Positions 59,210 to 64,000 of a stretch of 64,000 nt of DNA are shown here, piece after piece. A program made the translations under genes and the position numbers. Under the pieces are notes generated by a model. The model saw only the letters and a list, made by a program, of their open reading frames with translations, ran no database searches and was not told the origin of the DNA. Positions within the stretch are counted from its first letter, which is position 1, and each line of letters begins with the position of its first letter. The stretch spans positions 25,065,491 through 25,129,490 of the forward strand of contig NC_088310.1 in assembly GCF_910592395.1 (NCBI RefSeq). Direction: 5' to 3'. Source of the DNA: Lineus longissimus (taxonomy: Eukaryota; Nemertea; Pilidiophora; Heteronemertea; Lineidae).

Positions 59210-60280
59210 AATAACTTGGGACAATATCGGGACCCTTTTCTCTGGTAGAGATTCATCACACTGCACTTCGAGGCAGGCCCAACCTGGAATAAGAATAGCT
59301 CATCTCAAGTAAGTGCTTGGACCTTCTGCCACTGGTGGAGCTTCTAGCTCACCGTACTTAAACAACAGGCATGATACCCTACTTGACAACTCAAGTAGCT
59401 TACTTGGAGTATAAAATGTACCTCTGAGTAACCTTATGCACCTCGGACAGCATCTGGACCACACAGGCCATTGAGGCAACTTATGTACCTGATACAGCCC
59501 ATGTACTTACGTGAACTGCATTGGCTGCCCATTGTCAGTCGGGTAAATTTTAAGATACTTCTGCTAGCTTTCAAAGCCATGCGAGGACAGGCCCCCAAGT
59601 ACCTGTCTGTCTTTTTAGAGATCCGTCAGTCACGGCGAGTACTTCGATCAGCAGATACCATCTCGCTAGTGCTCCTGCGCACAAAGATTAGATTTGGCGA
59701 GCGTACATTCCAGTGTGCCGCAGCAGCACTCTGGAATGACCTCCCTAGTAATATTCGAAATGCGGACTCCATCACAACTTTTAAGACACTCCTGAAGACC
59801 CACCTTTTTCAACAACATTACGAACATTAGAATTGTTTATTGTTGTCAAAGACTATATACTTCTTATAGAGACTCTGTTTTTGTAAAGCGCCTTTGAACG
59901 GCCCAATATAGGACTGATAAGGGCGCTATATAAATGTGATACATAGATAGATAGATAGAGTACCAAGGACAGCATCGGAACCCTTTTGCCTCTAGTACAG
60001 CTTCTATCACACTGCACTCTTGACAACAGACCCGAGTATGCTACTTGGCAACTAAGGTAGCCTACTGGGAGTGTATCATGTACCAGAGTAACCTCGTTTA
60101 CCTGGGACAGCATCCGGACCCTACAGACCCAAACTTATTTAACTCTGGGATTTACCTGATACAGCCCATGTACGGTACCAGGGACCACATCGGGACCCTT
60201 CTGCCTCTAGTACAGCTTCTATCACACTGCACTCTTGAAGACAGGCCTGTGCAAGTACCATACTTGGCAACTCAGACTGT
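59210..60280. repeat. Degenerate direct repeats, interrupted by a LINE
   Basis: The phrase GGGACAGCATCGGGACCCTT with CTAGTACAGCTTCTATCACA and CTGCACTCTTGA recurs near 59216, 59966 and 60180, with shorter relatives near 59450 and 60108. CCTGATACAGCCCATGTAC is identical at 59488-59506 and 60155-60173. Unit lengths vary around 70-220 bp. No coding potential. Confidence 0.7.
59507..59960 (+). mobile_element. 5'-truncated non-LTR retrotransposon (L2/CR1-like 3' end)
   Basis: An open frame gives LRELHWLPIVSRVNFKILLL, FKAMRGQAPKYLS, RTKIRFGERTFQCAAAALWN and TFKTLLKTHLF, the end of the reverse transcriptase polyprotein of CR1/L2-type LINEs, with a stop near 59828. The 3' part has AAAGCGCCTTTGAACG and GGGCGCTATATAAATG, then a TAGA microsatellite tail (59941-59957), as usual for these elements. 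Everything upstream of the last ~110 codons is missing, the normal 5' truncation. It splits the surrounding direct repeat. Confidence 0.85.
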
Positions 60281-60299
60281 GTACAAGAGCATGTTCTTG

Positions 60300-61572
60300 G
60301 TTCCTTCCGTGCAAGTGATGGCATCTGTATTGGTACTGGACATGCCAGTTGTACATGTTACTGGGTATGAAGTTTGGTCCGATGGGCATGGCAGAATGAC
60401 TGCAATGGGATATAGGTACCGAATGACATCCTGGTAACTAGGAGGGTTCCCCCTGATGGTGAAGTACAGTATGTACACATTTCTGGCCGATGAATTGTGC
60501 AGTGTCCTTGATGAAAGACCAATGCAGGGATATGGTAAGAGAGAGAAAAGGGCCAACTGCTCTCACTGTAGTGATGAAGGACTTCATGAACAAACCTTTT
60601 CTGCAATTTCCCTTTGAAAAGAGCTTAGAAGTTACAAGATTGAATCCAAGAGCTTTCCAGTTCAGCTATAGTCTAGCTTTTTTTAGTGAAATCAACAACA
60701 CCAATTTCATATGCAGAACATGTATTTGAAATTCTATATGGTAGTATATAAAGCGTATCACAGTTGAAATATATACAAAATAAATACAATATGTTGGACG
60801 GTGAATAACACAGTGCACTTTGAATGTTTCCTTGAAAATTTTCTTACAACTGTCAGGGGCTGGCCTCGAAAAGGATTCTGTTTATCTAAATAAATACTTT
60901 CTATATGTAACCAATGTAATCGACATTTATTCTCAGGCGAATGAACCACACTCAATTGGAGTGTCCAGCCAGTCAGAACACAGTTGGCCTAGAAGCAACA
61001 TTATTCCCTTTTCGTAAAGAGTTTCATCAACTTAACCATGAAACACAAAAGTTTAGGTAATATGCCAAAGCAAGGCACTTCAACCTAGTCTGCAACAGTC
61101 GAACTTTCTAACAGAGAGATCTGAATATGACTGATAATGTGACCACTGTGTGCTAATAACAACATCAGCTGAAAACAAAACGTAAACAGTTTTCTTTTAA
61201 CTTTTCAACTGACCTTCTTTCAAATGTCAAACGTTTCTTTGCTCAAAGTTAAAACAAGTCAAGCTCTGGATTTTTCTTTTAAAGGCCTACGCTGTTCATG
61301 TACATTGTTTTTGTCTGTGCAACAAAGAAGTGAAATGAACATGGCCAATGTTCAGTCACCAGATATGTCAATGTGATGAAACTTGACTTGTAGAGTATGT
61401 CTATATCAGCACACACAACAGCTATGTTGAAATGTATATTCAATGTCTATTTACATAATTGAAAAATGTCGAAATCAATTTCAAATTCTGAACAAACAGC
61501 GTATGCCTTTAAGGATCCAGCTCCACACAAATCAATAGTCTCTTTTACTGGATTCAGACTCCACCTGTACGT
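60300..61572. other. Interval incl. probable 3' UTR of the right-edge gene
   Basis: No coding exon. TTTATT near 60926 is a candidate minus-strand polyadenylation signal for the gene whose stop lies at 61573-61575. Confidence 0.4.
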
Positions 61573-63967
61573 TTACACCATGCCTGGCTTGGCATACATG
61601 GGCATGTGGTAGTAGTTGTAACTAAGGAAGCTAAGAAGCCGGGTTTCCACTGCACGCTTGGCGCCACTCTCTTTGAAATCGTTCGTCAATCTGCTTCTGT
61701 TTGCTTTGCTCAACTGAAAGGAAATAAGAAAATTGTGAATACACAAAAACGTATCGGTAGTAGTCAAAGCCTTCACATTGGGCCGAGGTACTTGGTTAAA
61801 TTGTTTATCTCTACAACAAATGTGGCTTGCAATGCCACATTCAGAGTCTCCATTTTTAGATCTATAAGGGCATTCAGGAAATAAGTGCTAATGTCGAGTT
61901 AGCACTGTTACATGCACCTTGACCTATTGTATATGTAACACTAACAGATAGTTATGAATCAGATGCGCAGTATTAGTAACCTGGCCTACTGACTGAAGGA
62001 CTGTGCAGTCTGAAACCACCTTTATTTTTGCAATGCAAGTGAAGATATTTGAATATGAATCGTATACATGAAAGATGTAACCATTTCGACTTCCGAATGA
62101 AAGGAAGGACTGAAAAAACCTGTTTATTGTTCACTGTTAATATGCTGTTTACTATGACCAACACAACTACTTTTTTTGGAGAGTAAATATTGGACCTAGT
62201 GATTACTTTGCTAAAATGTCTAGCAGTCTTCACAAACATGTGCTGCAACTAACTCAATAAGCTGGAGTCCTGGTAAACTACACTGGTTGTTTTCAAATTA
62301 TTGATTGGTTTGTTGAACAGCAATGACCAAAGGCTGGACCAGAATCAAACCATTTCTGCCATGACAAAGTTCTATGGGGTCAAAGAATTGTGTGGAAGTG
62401 ATAAAGTGGGCTGACAATGCCGATTATAGATGGCCAACTTTCAAATACAACGGCTGCTAAACGAATCAGAGATTATCAGCTTTCACGCACAACGAATTAT
62501 ACTGTAAACCAGGAAATGTATTTCATATCATATTGGCAGATAATTGCAAAATTGTTTGGCCATGAAGAAGAAACCTAACTGAAATTACTGTTACACTTTT
62601 CTGTGTAGTCAAAATGTTACATTAAATGTACGGGTCATTCCGAAGTTGTAAATCGCAATTTCATGAAACCGGCCACAACTATTTCCGACTTTACAGTATA
62701 CACCAGATATCAGCTGCAGCAAAGTATGAAAGGAATAAACAAGTCTGCACATTACATCAATATTGCATCAATGTCTGACCACATTTGCCTTGATGGATAT
62801 TGACAGTTGATTGTTGCCAATAATATCTATTCTCTCTTCTGTTATATCACATGTGAGAACCAGTAAAGCTGTTGATATGGTTCACACAGGAACTGACATA
62901 AACGTGTCCAGGCCTGAATTATTGAAAATCTTCAGACAATTCAGGACAAAGCAGTCGATTCTGATTGAACAATCAATCAATGTTCCTAAAGATTTTGACT
63001 GTCCAATGTTGCTGTCTTCGAAGTTGTTGCAGGCCATCAGGACAATTCGTCTATACTTACCATTAAATCATCCTCAATCAATTCACGAACCTTCTCTTCG
63101 AGCGCGGGAACATCCTCAGCCTGCAAATGAAAATGCAGAGTTGGTAGTACCAAAAGCAAAGAATAGGGTATGAAATTCTAGTGCAAGGAAGCTGCAAACT
63201 AATTTGTTCTCTGAATTTGTAGAGGTTTGCACTTGCATCGCAATAGCTATGAAAGAACAACTTCGAAGTGTATTCCGTTCTGGACTTAATCTCTGCAGCT
63301 TAAAGCGTGGTAGATTATTGACAGAGTTATGCATTTGCCAAACTGGCCCCTCACTTCTCTCTCTGTGTGTTTGACAACAGGCCTGTGCCAAGTCAATGGG
63401 CAATGTGATGAATCTTGAATGATTTGCATTCTTGCCATGACCGGTCGGAGAGGCCATGAGCTCCAACCCAGAAGTAGAAGAAGAAGAAGCTAGAAAGGAT
63501 AAGAAGACATTGGCACAATCTAACAACTTACTGGTCTTGTAAGCAACAGTTCCCGGATCTCTTCTCTGAAGTCAGCGAATCTGTCATGGAAGATTGCAAG
63601 GCACCATGTTTCACCGAAGAACCTGAAAATGGAAACAGAAGGATGAAAATTAACCCATTAACCCTTTTGCTGCCAGCACAATTTCACACTCCTTCCATGT
63701 GTGCCAGCACAATTATAGACTTTTGACACTTATATCATGTCTCGTAGAAATCTTGGACGTGAAAAATACATCAGATATTCCGTTATGATTGTAGGAAATC
63801 AGAAAGCTTTCTTTAGGATTGTGATCAAGCAGCCACAACTATAATTCCAACCTCAATACTTACTCATACAGATCATTGACAAGTCCTTCACCGAATCTTG
63901 ACATCAAGTTGTTAAGGTATCGCTCGTGGAGACCGTACAGGCACAAAATGTTGCTGGTAGGTAGGGG
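61573..63967 (-). CDS. C-terminal exons of an unrecognised conserved protein (5' part outside)
   Basis: Four minus-strand exons 63864-63967, 63542-63622, 63061-63120 and 61573-61713 splice in frame (phases 2, 0, 0) and end at TAA 61575. The joined product has 128 residues: PLPTSNILCLYGLHERYLNN, LMSRFGEGLVNDLYEFFGE, TWCLAIFHDRFADFREEIRE, then a Glu-rich helix (EEKVRELIEDDLM) and SKANRSRLTNDFKESGAKRA ending YNYYHMPMYAKPGMV. The composition looks like a soluble helical protein. I do not recognise the family. Clean splice sites, matching phases and well-formed residue patterns make it a real gene. The upstream exons are beyond 64000. Confidence 0.75.
61714..63060. other. Intron of the right-edge gene
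   Basis: 1347 bp between the last two exons. AT-rich, no further exon, RNA gene or repeat recognised. Confidence 0.55.
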
Positions 63968-64000
63968 CTGCAAGAAGCAAGAATCAATAAAAGATAAGTT

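Overview
The window is animal nuclear DNA. Genes are split by GT-AG introns, promoters are CpG-containing, and a polymerase III type tRNA gene, vertebrate-recognisable single-copy genes (NOC2L, ERH, EAPP, SLC39A9) and many small non-autonomous transposons are present. The dense EGF arrays, the DEG/ENaC channel and the abundant short palindromic elements suggest a marine invertebrate, probably a lophotrochozoan (brachiopod, mollusc or annelid grade) or a non-vertebrate deuterostome. The species cannot be fixed from the sequence alone.

Layout. 1-13617 (+): the 3' part of a giant transmembrane protein with at least 31 EGF repeats, a VWC/Jagged-like juxtamembrane region, one membrane helix and a cytoplasmic tail with NPLF/NPLY motifs. 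One of its introns hosts an intronless DEG/ENaC channel gene on the other strand (3647-5560). 13620-15403 (-): an intronless class A GPCR with a truncated second copy of its last helix behind it. 15404-23850 is rich in transposons: a ~976 bp foldback element of iterated palindromes, a 1008 bp Mutator-like MITE with a 9 bp target duplication, and a 367 bp MITE also found at 1943-2309. It also carries one intronless 689-aa protein of unknown function (18763-20832, -). 23857-30695 (+): a secreted protein with three von Willebrand A domains and a 19-nt microexon; a tRNA-Lys(CTT) gene sits in one of its introns. 30696-35850 is gene-poor and holds a decayed GIY-YIG retroelement piece and an old degenerate satellite.

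From 35851 the region is gene-dense with housekeeping genes: SLC39A9 (-), a diverged ERH paralogue (+), canonical ERH (-), NOC2L (+), a small RING/TRAF-like zinc finger gene (-), EAPP (+), and the 3' exons of an unrecognised conserved gene (-) running off the right edge. The genes tend to be in head-to-head pairs with short shared upstream regions (SLC39A9/ERH-like, ERH/NOC2L, RING/EAPP). The two ERH genes are tail-to-tail with facing polyadenylation signals about 20 bp apart. Minisatellites, a foldback MITE and a 5'-truncated LINE fill the gaps.

Exon models were made by hand from reading frame, splice consensus and family knowledge. For SLC39A9, both ERH genes, NOC2L, RING and EAPP the exon lengths sum to an exact open frame. 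No homology search was run. The most notable points are the hybrid EGF/Jagged-like receptor with a nested channel gene, the inverted ERH duplication, the palindrome-array transposon, and the two unrecognised proteins.
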